Counted from the stretch's first letter, positions 1-8,912 are shown. The stretch: DNA of 64,000 nt from Pseudohalocynthiibacter aestuariivivens (GCF_018457175.1 NZ_JAGFNU010000002.1:124001-188000); one strand, 5' to 3'. Notes: generated by a model from the letters alone, not told the origin. Translations and numbers: made by a program.

Positions 1-890
1 ATTTGCCTGTTGTCGCGACGCCCCTGAACTTCACCATTGATGACCTGCCACATTTCCGTGACCGGATAATCCTCATCCAATTGCTGGATTTCACCTTCGA
101 TGCGAGTTTGTGGTGGAAATTCCACAAAGATATCAGAGCGTAACAGGATATCTTTATGCAGTTCTGTCTTGCCGGGGCAATCCCCACCGATTGCGTTGAT
201 ATGGACACCCGCACCAACCATGTTGTCAGTCAGAATTGTAGCATATTGTTTGTCTGCAGTGCAGGTCGTGATGATTGCGGCACCTTCGATCGCGTCTTCT
301 GGCGTGCGGCAGGCCGTAACCGACAAACCCCAGCCTTCCAGGTTTTGCATCGCTTTTTTTGTCGCTGCGGGGTCAATGTCATACAGGCGAACAGACGAGA
401 TGCCGCAAATCGCCTTGAACGCCAGCGCCTGAAATTCTGACTGCGCGCCATTTCCGATCATCGCCATTGTCTTTGATCCCTTTGGTGCCAGATGCTTAGC
501 GACCATTGCGGATGTTGCGGCGGTGCGAAGGGCCGTCAAGACAGTCATTTCAGAAAGCAGCACCGGATAGCCCGTTCCGACGTCTGCCAGCAATCCAAAT
601 GCAGTCACCGTTTGCAGGCCCTCTTTCATATTTTTCGGGTGACCGTTTACGTACTTGAACCCATAAACTTCGCCGTCAGACGTTGGCATCAGCTCAATTA
701 CGCCTTCAGCGGAATGCGAGGCGACGCGAGGGGTTTTGTCAAAAAGTTCCCACCGGCGAAAATCATCTTCTATGTATTCTGCCAGATCACGAAGCATATT
801 TTCGAGGCCTATTCGATGCACGATTTCCATCATATTCGCAACGCTGACGAAAGGAACAAAGGCAAGACTGGAGGGTTTTGGAGCGGTCAT
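1..890 (-). CDS. Ornithine cyclodeaminase, C-terminus cut by window edge
   Basis: This enzyme deaminates and cyclises L-ornithine to L-proline and ammonia with NAD. I read an uninterrupted frame of 296 codons from ATG at 890 to the window edge, so roughly the last 50 residues of the usual ~350 lie outside. The visible protein has the dinucleotide-binding motif MIGNGAQSEFQAL and the family signature IGGDCPGKTEL. It lies 15 bases downstream of ctlX and is probably the last gene of an arginase-ctlX-ocd operon, which would complete a route from arginine or citrulline through ornithine to proline. A mu-crystallin-like imine reductase is the alternative, but the operon favours ornithine. Confidence 0.9.
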   Translation of the reverse strand, partial: MTAPKPSSLAFVPFVSVANMMEIVHRIGLENMLRDLAEYIEDDFRRWELFDKTPRVASHSAEGVIELMPTSDGEVYGFKYVNGHPKNMKEGLQTVTAFGLLADVGTGYPVLLSEMTVLTALRTAATSAMVAKHLAPKGSKTMAMIGNGAQSEFQALAFKAICGISSVRLYDIDPAATKKAMQNLEGWGLSVTACRTPEDAIEGAAIITTCTADKQYATILTDNMVGAGVHINAIGGDCPGKTELHKDILLRSDIFVEFPPQTRIEGEIQQLDEDYPVTEMWQVINGEVQGRRDNRQ

Positions 891-905
891 TGGTTTATCC
901 GTATT

Positions 906-1847
906 TTAGGCAGCTTTGGCTTCAAAGGTGCGGCGTGCAAGGTGAACGCCAGCGATCATGCAGCGTACAGATCCCCCGGCGGTTTCAATGGTTGGAATGC
1001 AAAGCGGAAGAAGACTGGCAGAGCGTTCAATCACGGCAAGCTGATCTTCATGCAGTGCCTTGAGTGCGCGTTCTGACAAAGCAAGAACGCGACCTGCATT
1101 TCCTGTCAGTTCTATAGCGTTGCCTGCAAACTCAGATATTTGCCTTGTGCTTAGCGCAATCACTTCGCGGTCAGTTTCGCGCAGGCGGCTCTCGACAGTG
1201 TGCCGACGCTCTTCAGATGTGATCATTTCAAGCCCAACCATCGCAAAATCGGTTGCGATCCCCATCAAGACGTTGGTGTGGTACACCGCACACCCAGACG
1301 CGTCAGTCGCATCAAATGCGATTGGTTCAAAGTTAAAATGGGTACAAAACCGTTCAAGCAAAACAGGATCTGCGCGGTTCGATTTTGCGACATAGGCGAC
1401 ACGACCAATGTGATCAAGCACCATGGCACCCGTTCCTTCAAGGGCCAGCCCATCTTGTTCAAGTCCGGAATAATCTATCACGTCCTGTACACGATAGTCG
1501 CGCTTTAGAAGGTCGATGACATCCCAGCGTCTTTCCCTGCGACGGTTCTCTGCAAACATCGGGTAAACAGCGATGTGGCCCCCCGTATGGGTTGAGAACC
1601 AGTTGTTTGGGAACACGGAATCGGGCGTGTTCGCGTCGCCGTGATCATCAAAGTCATGCACGCATACACCGCATTCCAGTAGCCTTGAAACTGCTTCGTC
1701 AAACTCTGCACGCGCCATCTCGGAAACTTTTTCAGCAGAGTGATTTGTTGCGGTTTGAAACGCGTTATCGCTGCGGGTTTCCGGGTTTGACTGAAACGCA
1801 TGGGGCCGGATCATCACAACAGAAGAAGGGGCCTGCAGTGACATCAA
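906..1847 (-). CDS. ctlX: Citrulline-utilisation hydrolase CtlX (amidinotransferase fold)
   Basis: This 313-residue protein belongs to the guanidine-modifying (DDAH/amidinotransferase) superfamily and most resembles CtlX, which is tied to hydrolysis of citrulline to ornithine. Visible signatures are PDSVFPNNWFSTH (residues 75-87), LEGTGAM (136-142), a catalytic-type His in YHTNVLM (His190) and a C-terminal catalytic-type Cys in GGSVRCM (Cys296). Its ATG overlaps the arginase stop codon (ATGA), so the two are translationally coupled; a second ATG follows at 1844. The name is from family resemblance and neighbours. Arginine deiminase or dimethylargininase activity is not excluded. Confidence 0.82.
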   Translation of the reverse strand: MMSLQAPSSVVMIRPHAFQSNPETRSDNAFQTATNHSAEKVSEMARAEFDEAVSRLLECGVCVHDFDDHGDANTPDSVFPNNWFSTHTGGHIAVYPMFAENRRRERRWDVIDLLKRDYRVQDVIDYSGLEQDGLALEGTGAMVLDHIGRVAYVAKSNRADPVLLERFCTHFNFEPIAFDATDASGCAVYHTNVLMGIATDFAMVGLEMITSEERRHTVESRLRETDREVIALSTRQISEFAGNAIELTGNAGRVLALSERALKALHEDQLAVIERSASLLPLCIPTIETAGGSVRCMIAGVHLARRTFEAKAA

Positions 1848-2770
1848 TAGCTCCGTGTAGGTCTGTCAAAGACGCGACGACCCAAAAGTGAGGCTGTAAG
1901 CTCGACCATAAGGTTCGCTGTACGGCCGCGTTCATCAAGAAACGGGTTCAACTCTACCAGATCAAGCGAGGTTACGCGTTCACTGTCATGAAGCAGTTCC
2001 ATCACAAGATGAGCTTCGCGATAAGTGGCGCCACCGGGTACGGTTGTTCCAACCGCAGGGGCAATGGACGGATCAAGAAAATCAACGTCAAGCGAGACAT
2101 GAAGCAATCCGTTCGCATTTTCAACGCGATCAAGAAATGCTTTCAGCGGGCGCGCAATGCCGTTTTCGTCAATGTCGCGCATGTCATGGGCCTGCATTTC
2201 ACTGGTCTGAAGGGCAGCAGATTCAGCGGCATCCACAGAGCGCAGACCCAGAAGGCAAACATTTTCTGTTGGAACCACAGCGGGCAGGGGCGGGAATGCT
2301 TCAAAGCCTTCGCGCCCGGTCACATATCCCAGCGGGGTTCCATGCAAATGACCGGAACCCGTGGTTAGCGGGGTATGATAATCAGTGTGCGCATCGAGCC
2401 ATAAGACAAACAGCGGGCGATCAACGCTTGCAGCATATGCCGCAGCACCTGCAACGGAACCCAGCGACAGGGAATGATCCCCGCCCAAAAAGATCGGAAA
2501 CCCTTCGCCACAAGCCTTGGCGGCACTTTCAGCAAGGCTTTCTGTCCATCCAATAGTTTCACTTAAGGCGTAAACCATTTCGTTCTCACAACTTGCTTCG
2601 CGAAGTGGTGCGTGCTGGATATTTCCCAGTTCACGAATGTTATGCCCAAGCTCTTTCAACGTTTCCGAAAGCCCCGCAGTGCGGTACGCATCTGGCCCCA
2701 TCTGACAACCGCGACGGCGTTTTCCGCTATCAACCGGTGCGCCGATCAAAATGCAATTTCTTGGTGTCAT
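1844..2770 (-). CDS. rocF: Arginase (ureohydrolase)
   Basis: Arginase hydrolyses L-arginine to ornithine and urea at a dinuclear manganese centre. All metal-binding motifs are present: GGDHS (residues 96-100), DAHTDYH (126-132) and SLDVDFLDP (226-234). I chose ATG at 2770, giving 308 residues and starting MTPRNCILIGAPVDSG, over an upstream in-frame start at 2788 because the family normally begins just before this beta strand. It is the first gene of the ornithine-producing operon. A regulator gene reads away from it, with a 17-base inverted repeat in the shared upstream region. Agmatinase or another ureohydrolase is possible but less likely. Confidence 0.92.
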   Translation of the reverse strand: MTPRNCILIGAPVDSGKRRRGCQMGPDAYRTAGLSETLKELGHNIRELGNIQHAPLREASCENEMVYALSETIGWTESLAESAAKACGEGFPIFLGGDHSLSLGSVAGAAAYAASVDRPLFVLWLDAHTDYHTPLTTGSGHLHGTPLGYVTGREGFEAFPPLPAVVPTENVCLLGLRSVDAAESAALQTSEMQAHDMRDIDENGIARPLKAFLDRVENANGLLHVSLDVDFLDPSIAPAVGTTVPGGATYREAHLVMELLHDSERVTSLDLVELNPFLDERGRTANLMVELTASLLGRRVFDRPTRSY

Positions 2771-2855
2771 TTGAAGGAATCCTGCCAAAGTACTGAAAGC
2801 TCAGATCATATATTCTCCATTTTGTGGTGGATTTAACCCTGATAATTGAATATTC

Positions 2856-2872
2856 TGTCTATCGATTAGACA
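2856..2872. promoter_or_regulatory. Candidate Lrp-family operator
   Basis: A perfect inverted repeat, TGTCTA-TCGAT-TAGACA, lies between arginase (start 2770, minus) and the Lrp-type gene (start 2896, plus). It is 24 bases before the regulator's start codon and 86 bases before arginase. Symmetric 15-17 base sites are typical for Lrp/AsnC proteins, so this is a plausible site for autoregulation and control of the arginase operon. The symmetry is seen directly; the binding is inferred. Confidence 0.45.
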
Positions 2873-2895
2873 AAGCGAAGGCTTTAGCTGCCAAA

Positions 2896-3330
2896 ATGGA
2901 CGATTCTGACAAGAAACTCATTGCTGAATTGCGTCGTGATTCCAGAAAATCACTTTCTGAATTATCCGCCGAACTTGGGCTATCGCGCACGACGGTTCGA
3001 ACAAGGATGGAACGGCTGCAAACTCAGGGTGTTATCCTTGGTTTCACAATTGTTCTGAAAGAAGACACGCAGCAGTACCCCGTGCGCGGTTTGATGCTGC
3101 TTGGGATCGAGGGGCGCGGCACTGACCGGATCGTGCATCGGCTAAACGGCATTCCCGCAGTAGAGGCTGTTCATTCCACCAACGGAAAATGGGACTTGAT
3201 CGCCGAGCTTGGCACAGAAACGCTTGAACAACTTGACAAAGTGCTTGCTGAAATCCGCCGCATAGACGGAATAGCGACCAGTGAAACAAACTTGTTGCTT
3301 GCAACCCGACGTGCGTCTGGTGTGCGCTAG
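2896..3330 (+). CDS. Lrp/AsnC family transcriptional regulator
   Basis: This 144-residue protein has an N-terminal winged helix-turn-helix (residues ~1-60, with SRTTVRTRMERLQTQGVI as recognition helix and wing) and a C-terminal RAM/ligand-binding domain. I start at ATG 2896 (MDDSDKKLIAELR), the usual Lrp start; an upstream in-frame ATG at 2824 adds 24 residues unlike the family. It is divergent from arginase-ctlX-ocd and is the likely regulator of that operon, probably sensing arginine, ornithine or a related amino acid. Its 3' end overlaps the convergent dsbB stop by four bases. Confidence 0.88.
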   Translation: MDDSDKKLIAELRRDSRKSLSELSAELGLSRTTVRTRMERLQTQGVILGFTIVLKEDTQQYPVRGLMLLGIEGRGTDRIVHRLNGIPAVEAVHSTNGKWDLIAELGTETLEQLDKVLAEIRRIDGIATSETNLLLATRRASGVR

Positions 3331-3785
3331 GGTTTACGAAGTGCAAGCAGCCAGAGTGCCATTAAACCAAAGGCGATAATCGCGTTCCAGGTGGCCATGG
3401 ACAGTGTAAACATTTCCCAGGGTACCTCGTCACAGCGAACAAATGGTGCATTCAGGATTTGTTGCATCAAATCTTCGGCAGATACACCATCGACACCGGA
3501 AGATGTGCAAGAATCCGGGCCTTCCCACCATTTACGCTCAACACCTGTATGGTAGATACCGATTGCGCCGGTGGCCGCGGCGGCAACTGCGCCAAGCGCA
3601 ATCCAAAGCCGCTGGCCCAACGCAAGTGCCAGAATACCAAGGAAAATTGCCGCCCCATGCGGGTAACGCTGCCAGAGGCAAAGTTTGCAGGGCGCCATAT
3701 CGCCGATGTATTGAAACCCAAAGGCGCCAAGCAAAAGCGCGAGCGATCCGCCTGCCGCAAGAAGAATTAGAAAGTTTCGGGTCAT
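3327..3785 (-). CDS. dsbB: Disulfide bond formation protein B
   Basis: DsbB is an inner-membrane quinone reductase that reoxidises periplasmic DsbA. The 152-residue protein has four hydrophobic segments, the first redox pair in CKLCLWQR (Cys33/Cys36), and a second periplasmic pair, Cys93 (DSCTSSG) and Cys118 (RCDEVPW). The start at 3785 (MTRNFLILLAAGG) overlaps the stop of the upstream membrane-protein gene by four bases; the longer frame from 3893 would add a non-membrane tail lying inside that gene. The two are probably co-transcribed. Confidence 0.92.
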   Translation of the reverse strand: MTRNFLILLAAGGSLALLLGAFGFQYIGDMAPCKLCLWQRYPHGAAIFLGILALALGQRLWIALGAVAAAATGAIGIYHTGVERKWWEGPDSCTSSGVDGVSAEDLMQQILNAPFVRCDEVPWEMFTLSMATWNAIIAFGLMALWLLALRKP

Positions 3786-4360
3786 AAGTATTTCACCAGA
3801 TAGAAGCCACAAATAAGAAGGACTAAAAAGACCGCAAAGAGAAGGCCCAGCCGTTTCTCGATAAAGGTACGAATTGGCGCGCCGAATTTCCATAGCAAGG
3901 CTGCTACAATGAAGAATCGCAATCCGCGTGCAATGATCGACGAAAGAATGAAGACCGGCAATGAAAGCCCTGTCGTGCCTGACAAAATTGTAATCACCTT
4001 ATAGGGAAACGGTGTCATCCCGGCGATTAACACGGCCCAGGCACCCCATTCGTTGAAGCGGCCTTTGAAAGCTTCGGCAGCTTCGGTCTTGCCGTAGAAT
4101 TCCAAAATTGGCAGACCCACGGCATCATAAAGAATGGCGCCGATAAAGTAACCAAACAGGCCACCCAGAACCGACGCCACGAGCGCGACACCCGCGATAA
4201 CCCAGGCGCGCGACGGGCGCGCGATTATCATCGGAATCATCAAAACGTCTGGCGGTATTGGAAAAACAGAGCTTTCAACAAAGGACACAACAGCAAGCGC
4301 CCAAAGCGCATAGGGCGTCTGCGCGAGGCTGATTGTCCAGTTGTAAAGTCGCCTTATCAT
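3782..4360 (-). CDS. YqaA/DedA-like VTT-domain membrane protein
   Basis: A 192-residue integral membrane protein of the VTT (SNARE-associated/DedA-like) family, related to YqaA. Family signs are the early FPIPPDVLMIPMI segment, the glycine-rich LGGLFGYFIGAI helix and TPFPYKVITILSG. Such proteins are implicated in lipid scrambling and membrane homeostasis, but the substrate is not known here. I prefer ATG 4360, preceded by AAGG at good spacing, over ATG 4384, which has no visible ribosome-binding site. It is coupled to dsbB by an ATGA overlap. Confidence 0.82.
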   Translation of the reverse strand: MIRRLYNWTISLAQTPYALWALAVVSFVESSVFPIPPDVLMIPMIIARPSRAWVIAGVALVASVLGGLFGYFIGAILYDAVGLPILEFYGKTEAAEAFKGRFNEWGAWAVLIAGMTPFPYKVITILSGTTGLSLPVFILSSIIARGLRFFIVAALLWKFGAPIRTFIEKRLGLLFAVFLVLLICGFYLVKYL

Positions 4361-4488
4361 CTGCTCTGCCTTGTTTTTACCCATCGAGCACGACCAAAGC
4401 TTGTCGTCAAGCGTTTAGCTGTTGTCGGTTACGTCGCCGGGCGTAATACTATGTCAGGTGATATGGGTAGTGTTAGGGAGCGTGTGCA

Positions 4489-5343
4489 ATGAAATGGCAA
4501 GGTCGTCGTCGCAGTCAGAACATCGAGGACAGGCGCAGAAGGGGCCCGGGCGCCGTTGGCGGTATTGGCGGTGTCGGTTTAGTTGCGATTTTGGTAATTG
4601 GGTACTTTCTGGGGGTCGATGTTACCCCGCTTTTAAACGACCCTAGTCTAGGTGGCGGTGGTAGCCAAAGTTCTACGGTTGAACTGACAGCCGCCGACAG
4701 GCAGGCTGGTGAATTTGTCTCCGTGACCTTGGCCGATACCGAAGAGGTTTGGGCAGAGCTTTTTCAGGAACAGGTGGGGCAGGCCTACACGCCAGCAACT
4801 TTGGTGTTGTTCAAAAGCGCAACCCAGTCCCCATGTGGCGGTGCAAGTGGCGCGTCCGGACCGTTCTACTGCCCAGCAGATAAAAAGGCCTATCTGGATA
4901 CAGAGTTTTTTACGACACTGTCGCGCAGGCTTGGCGCGTCAGGTGATTTTGCGGCGGCCTATGTCGTCGCTCATGAAATATCGCACCATGTTCAAAACGA
5001 ACTTGGGATTCTTGGGCAAGCAAATCAGGCTCGGCAGCAGTCTTCCGAAGCTCAAAGCAACGCCATTTCCGTCAGGATCGAACTACAGGCGGATTGCTTT
5101 TCAGGTATTTGGGCGCGTCACGCACAAGCGCAGTTTGGCAGTGTCGAACGCGGCGACATCGAGGAAGCAATGAATGCGGCCAAGCAGATTGGTGATGACA
5201 CATTGCAAAGAAACGCCGGGCGCCGACCGAATCCACACACCTTTACTCACGGCACATCCGAGCAAAGACAGCGCTGGTTTATCACGGGGTATGAAAGCGG
5301 CAGGATGGCCGCTTGTGATACCTTTGGAGCAAGCAGTCTTTAG
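4489..5343 (+). CDS. Neutral zinc metallopeptidase, YpfJ family
   Basis: A 284-residue membrane-anchored zincin-like protein (YpfJ/KPN_02809 family). It starts with a basic cytoplasmic stretch (MKWQGRRRSQNIEDRRRR), has one membrane helix (residues ~22-42), a Gly/Ser linker, and a periplasmic domain with HEISHHVQ (HExxH, His162-His166) followed by ELQADCFSGIWA, which carries a third ligand-type Glu/Asp. The start matches the conserved MKW(Q/R)GRR beginning of the family. Its physiological substrate is unknown. It stands alone, divergent from the VTT-protein gene. Confidence 0.88.
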   Translation: MKWQGRRRSQNIEDRRRRGPGAVGGIGGVGLVAILVIGYFLGVDVTPLLNDPSLGGGGSQSSTVELTAADRQAGEFVSVTLADTEEVWAELFQEQVGQAYTPATLVLFKSATQSPCGGASGASGPFYCPADKKAYLDTEFFTTLSRRLGASGDFAAAYVVAHEISHHVQNELGILGQANQARQQSSEAQSNAISVRIELQADCFSGIWARHAQAQFGSVERGDIEEAMNAAKQIGDDTLQRNAGRRPNPHTFTHGTSEQRQRWFITGYESGRMAACDTFGASSL

Positions 5344-5485
5344 CCAGCGTAAAGAGTTGCTTTTCTATGAGAGGTTTGGATTGATAGTTGCAACGTGCAC
5401 AGAGGGAAATCATTGCACTTGAAGTGGTTTGATATCTCTGCATGAATTGACCGGCAAAAGCCGCAAAAAATGGGAGGAAAATTTA

Positions 5486-6517
5486 ATGAAAGTTACGCTT
5501 AAATCAATTCTTGCGGGGGCGGTGGTATTGGGCCTTTCAGCCAGTGCAGCCCTGGCACAGGAAGTGACACTTCGATTTCAACACTTTCTGCCAAACCGCG
5601 CGTCCGTACCTGCGTACTTCATGGTTCCCTGGGCAGAAAAAGTTATGGAAGAATCTGGCGGACGCATCAAAATTGAAATTTATCCGTCTATGCAGCTTGG
5701 GGGGAAACCTCCTGCTCTTTACGATCAGATCCGTGATGGTGTCATTGATGGTGGCTGGGCTATTCCTTCCTATACACCAGGTCGTTTTCCAGAAGCTGAG
5801 ACAATGGAATTGCCATTTATGACATCTATGTCGGCTGAAAACTCTTCGCGCGCCGCATGGCAATTTACTGAACAGTACATGGATGAACGTTTTTCAGACG
5901 TACACCTTGTTGCTGTTCACGTGCACGGCGCTGGAGTGATCCATAAACAGGGTGATCCGGTAATGTCCGTGGCAGATTTTGACGGCCTGAAATTGCGCGG
6001 CCCTTCGCGGCAGGCAAATAAACTGCTCGAATCTCTTGGGGCGACACCCGTTGGTATGCCTGTGCCTGCTTTCCCCGAAGCTTTGTCAAAGGGGATTGTG
6101 GATGGCGGGGTTATCCCGTGGGAGATCGTGCCACCCCTGAAGGTTCATGAGCTTGCAGACAGCCACACCGAAGTTGGCGGTGACCGGTCGCTCTATAACA
6201 CGTACTTCATTTGGGCGATGAACAACGACAGCTACAACAACTTGCCTGATGACCTAAAGGCCATCATTGATACCAACTCTGGCATTGACGCATCTGCATG
6301 GGCCGGAGCCGCCATGGACAAGGGTGACGGTCTGGGCCGTGCCGTTGTCGAAGGAACCGACAATGTCATTCATACCTTGGATGAAGCCACGGTTGCCCAA
6401 CTGCGTTCAACCGGTGACACGGTCACACAACAGTGGATCGACGAAATGAACGCGCTTGGTCTTGACGGAACTGCTATGGTTGATAACGCGCGTGCGTTTG
6501 TTGCGTCTTACGACTGA
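5486..6517 (+). CDS. dctP: TRAP transporter solute-binding protein
   Basis: Periplasmic solute receptor of a tripartite ATP-independent periplasmic transporter. The start at 5486 is set by GGAGG 8 bases upstream and gives 343 residues with a clear signal peptide ending ASAALAQ (residues 1-24). The frame also opens at 5429, but that adds a non-signal leader. The DctP fold is recognisable, including GLKLRGPSRQ, whose Arg in this family usually binds the substrate carboxylate. The ligand cannot be read from sequence; an organic acid is the family default. It is followed by the two permease genes after a 198-base gap holding a stem-loop. Confidence 0.92.
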   Translation: MKVTLKSILAGAVVLGLSASAALAQEVTLRFQHFLPNRASVPAYFMVPWAEKVMEESGGRIKIEIYPSMQLGGKPPALYDQIRDGVIDGGWAIPSYTPGRFPEAETMELPFMTSMSAENSSRAAWQFTEQYMDERFSDVHLVAVHVHGAGVIHKQGDPVMSVADFDGLKLRGPSRQANKLLESLGATPVGMPVPAFPEALSKGIVDGGVIPWEIVPPLKVHELADSHTEVGGDRSLYNTYFIWAMNNDSYNNLPDDLKAIIDTNSGIDASAWAGAAMDKGDGLGRAVVEGTDNVIHTLDEATVAQLRSTGDTVTQQWIDEMNALGLDGTAMVDNARAFVASYD

Positions 6518-6526
6518 CGTCTTGTC

Positions 6527-6554
6527 GCCCCTGCACACGTTTCGTAGCAGGGGC
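6527..6554 (+). promoter_or_regulatory. Stem-loop in the dctP-dctQ gap
   Basis: A perfect 8-bp stem, GCCCCTGC/GCAGGGGC, encloses a 12-base loop that can itself close on ACG/CGT. It starts 9 bases after the dctP stop and is followed by a loose T-rich stretch (TGTTTTCGTTTT). It is well placed to act as a partial terminator or 3'-end stabiliser, giving more binding protein than permease, as often seen in binding-protein-dependent transport operons. Confidence 0.5.
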
Positions 6555-6715
6555 ACGCGGTGTTTTCGTTTTGGAATTGATTGGGTTTTGCGCATTCATC
6601 AAGGTTCCTCGACGGCTTGAAGCGTAAAGAGAAAGCACTTGGGATAGGGCGATAGCCTAAGTTTCAGTTCAAAAAAATTTCCCGCGGCGATGGGCAGACC
6701 GCGAGGGAGGGGTCT

Positions 6716-7300
6716 ATGGCAATCGCACCGGAAATGCAGCACAAAGCGGGTCGAAAACTAGAGGCGATCGCGCGGTGGCTGGCCTATTTTGGCGGGCTCA
6801 CGCTTGTCTCGATTGCCGTTTTGACCGTTGTCTCAATAACCGGGCGCAAGTTGTCTGGATTTGGTTTTGGGCCAATCAAGGGTGATTTCGAACTGGTCGA
6901 AGCAGGTTGCGCGATTGCCGTTTTTTCATTCCTGCCTTGGTGCCAGATCAAGCGCGGACACGTGACGGTTGATATATTCATAGCCAGATTGCCATTACGT
7001 ATTCAGGCCGCACTCGGATTTCTGGGTGATACACTTTTAACGCTCGTAAGTGCAATTATCCTATGGCGTTTTTGGTTGGGGTTTGGCGAAAAGTTTCCTT
7101 ACGGAACAGATACGTTCCGGACAGTTCTTGGAATGGGGAGCAAACCGTTTTTTCCTGAAACAACTTATGAACTCGAACTGCCAGTCTGGATTCCTTATGG
7201 GCTCTCGCTGATTGGTGCGATTTTCTTTCTGATCGTATGCGTTTACACGATGTGGCGTAGCCTGAACTGGACGCTGAACGGTCAAGAGGGGTCGGTATGA
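6716..7300 (+). CDS. dctQ: TRAP transporter small permease
   Basis: The 194-residue DctQ-type subunit has four predicted membrane helices, beginning near residue 22 (LAYFGGLTLVSIAVLTVVSI). The family region FELVEAGCAIAVFSFLPWCQIKRGHVTVDIF is present. It pairs with the large subunit in the inner membrane to make a sodium-driven uptake system for the solute delivered by the preceding DctP. GAGGGAGG just upstream of the ATG is a strong ribosome-binding site. Its stop overlaps the start of the large permease (ATGA). Confidence 0.9.
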   Translation: MAIAPEMQHKAGRKLEAIARWLAYFGGLTLVSIAVLTVVSITGRKLSGFGFGPIKGDFELVEAGCAIAVFSFLPWCQIKRGHVTVDIFIARLPLRIQAALGFLGDTLLTLVSAIILWRFWLGFGEKFPYGTDTFRTVLGMGSKPFFPETTYELELPVWIPYGLSLIGAIFFLIVCVYTMWRSLNWTLNGQEGSV

Positions 7301-8649
7301 CGGGCCTTGAACTCGCGCTGATCGCTTTTGCGCTGATGCTGTTTGCGATTTTCCTGAGGGTGCCAATTGGTGTTGCGATGGGCATAACGGGTTTTGTCGG
7401 AACCTGGATAGTTCTTGGTCGGCCGAGTGCCACGCTTAGTCAGATGAAAACACTGACCTATGATACGTTTTCAAGTTACTCCTTGTCCATCGTCCCCTTG
7501 TTCTTGTTGATGGGGCAGTTTGCGACAAAATCCGGAATGTCTGCTGCGTTGTTTCATGCTGCCTCTGACTGGCTTGGTCACAGAAAAGGCGGGGTCGCAA
7601 TGGCCGCGGTGGGGGCATGTGCTGGTTTCGGCGCGGTCTGTGGTTCCTCACTTGCAACAGCATCGACCATGGGGCAGGTCGCTTTGCCGGAAATGCGTAA
7701 GCGTGGGTATTCAGACGCGCTGTCGACAGGTGTGTTAGCTGCGGGCGGCACTCTTGGTATTTTAATCCCCCCTTCGGTGATCCTTGTGATCTATGCCATT
7801 TTAACAGAGCAAAACATCGTCAAGATGTTCATTGCGGCTTTGATTCCGGGGGTTTTGGCAGCCCTTGGATACATCCTGACAGTCGCGATCTATGTGCGCG
7901 TAAGGCCAGACTCCGCCACGCAGGCTGATCGCGTCCCCTACGGGCATCGCTTTAAAACGCTCTTCAAGATCTGGCCGGTTGTTTTAATTTTTGGCCTTGT
8001 CATGGGGGGCATTGCAGCCGATTGGAACTGGGCACAAGACGGCGTGCAGGCCCTGTTCACCCCGACGGAGGGTGCCGCAGTCGGGGCAGTCGCAACGGGC
8101 ATCTACGGCATGGCGACAGGCGGGCTCACATGGCGGGGATTCCTGGATTCAGTTCTAAACACAGCCTCCGCTTCTGCGATGATATTTTTCATCGTCTTTG
8201 GAGCGCAGCTGTTCAATTCTTTCCTGGCGTTCACCCAGGCACCTCAGGACCTTGCCCTTTGGGTATCAGAGCAGGGGTTCGCCCCGGTAACGGTTCTCTG
8301 CGTCATGCTTCTTGCGTATCTAATCTTCGGATGCGTGATGGATTCCTTGTCGATGATCCTGCTTACGATCCCAATCTTTTTTCCGATTATCGAAGCGCTT
8401 GATTTTGGCCTTACAAGCGAAGAGGCTGCCATCTGGTTTGGTATTCTTGCGCTCATTGTCGTCGAAGTCGGATTGATTACACCACCAGTAGGGATGAACC
8501 TGTTTATCATTAATCAGGTGGCCCGTGATGTTCCAATGTCCAAAACCTTTCAGGGGGTCGCGCCCTTTGTATTATCCGATCTCGTTCGGGTGGTTATTCT
8601 TGTCTCTTTCCCGGGGATTTCGCTTTGGCTTGTCGGAGTGATGTTCTAA
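7297..8649 (+). CDS. dctM: TRAP transporter large permease
   Basis: The 450-residue DctM subunit is the ion-coupled transport channel. It is hydrophobic throughout, with about 12 helices, and carries family motifs such as GFGAVCGSSLATASTMG, ILIPPSVILVIYA, FTPTEGAAVGA and VGLITPPVGMNLF. It completes a DctPQM operon. Nothing adjacent names the substrate, and the next gene downstream is a tRNA. Confidence 0.93.
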   Translation: MTGLELALIAFALMLFAIFLRVPIGVAMGITGFVGTWIVLGRPSATLSQMKTLTYDTFSSYSLSIVPLFLLMGQFATKSGMSAALFHAASDWLGHRKGGVAMAAVGACAGFGAVCGSSLATASTMGQVALPEMRKRGYSDALSTGVLAAGGTLGILIPPSVILVIYAILTEQNIVKMFIAALIPGVLAALGYILTVAIYVRVRPDSATQADRVPYGHRFKTLFKIWPVVLIFGLVMGGIAADWNWAQDGVQALFTPTEGAAVGAVATGIYGMATGGLTWRGFLDSVLNTASASAMIFFIVFGAQLFNSFLAFTQAPQDLALWVSEQGFAPVTVLCVMLLAYLIFGCVMDSLSMILLTIPIFFPIIEALDFGLTSEEAAIWFGILALIVVEVGLITPPVGMNLFIINQVARDVPMSKTFQGVAPFVLSDLVRVVILVSFPGISLWLVGVMF

Positions 8650-8709
8650 GTAAATTTCATGCATTTTCCTGTAGACGAACATCGGCAAGGACGGTAAACC
8701 CACGCCGTG

Positions 8710-8795
8710 GCCCGAGTGGCGGAATGGTAGACGCAGGGGATTCAAAATCCCCCGATGGTAACATTGTGCGAGTTCGAGTCTCGCCTCGGGCACCA
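8710..8795 (+). tRNA. tRNA-Leu (anticodon CAA)
   Basis: An 86-base class II tRNA including an encoded CCA end. The acceptor stem GCCCGAG/CTCGGGC is perfect, the anticodon arm GGGGA-TTCAAAA-TCCCC gives anticodon CAA (reads UUG), and the long variable arm (CGATGGTAACATTGTG) and the T-loop GTTCGAGTC are all visible. Confidence 0.97.
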
Positions 8796-8912
8796 CATCA
8801 ATTGAACGAAAGAGTCGTCACTACGCCTATTTGGAAAAAGGACGAGCGTGGACCCATCCTTTGTTTCCAGTCCGTATGGCGTTCTTATTGCTGTACGTCT
8901 TTATAGGTAGCT

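Noticed and set aside
4422-4646. A 74-codon frame ahead of and overlapping the YpfJ-like gene.
   Set aside because: It is out of frame with the conserved metallopeptidase, has no family features and is probably a shadow frame.
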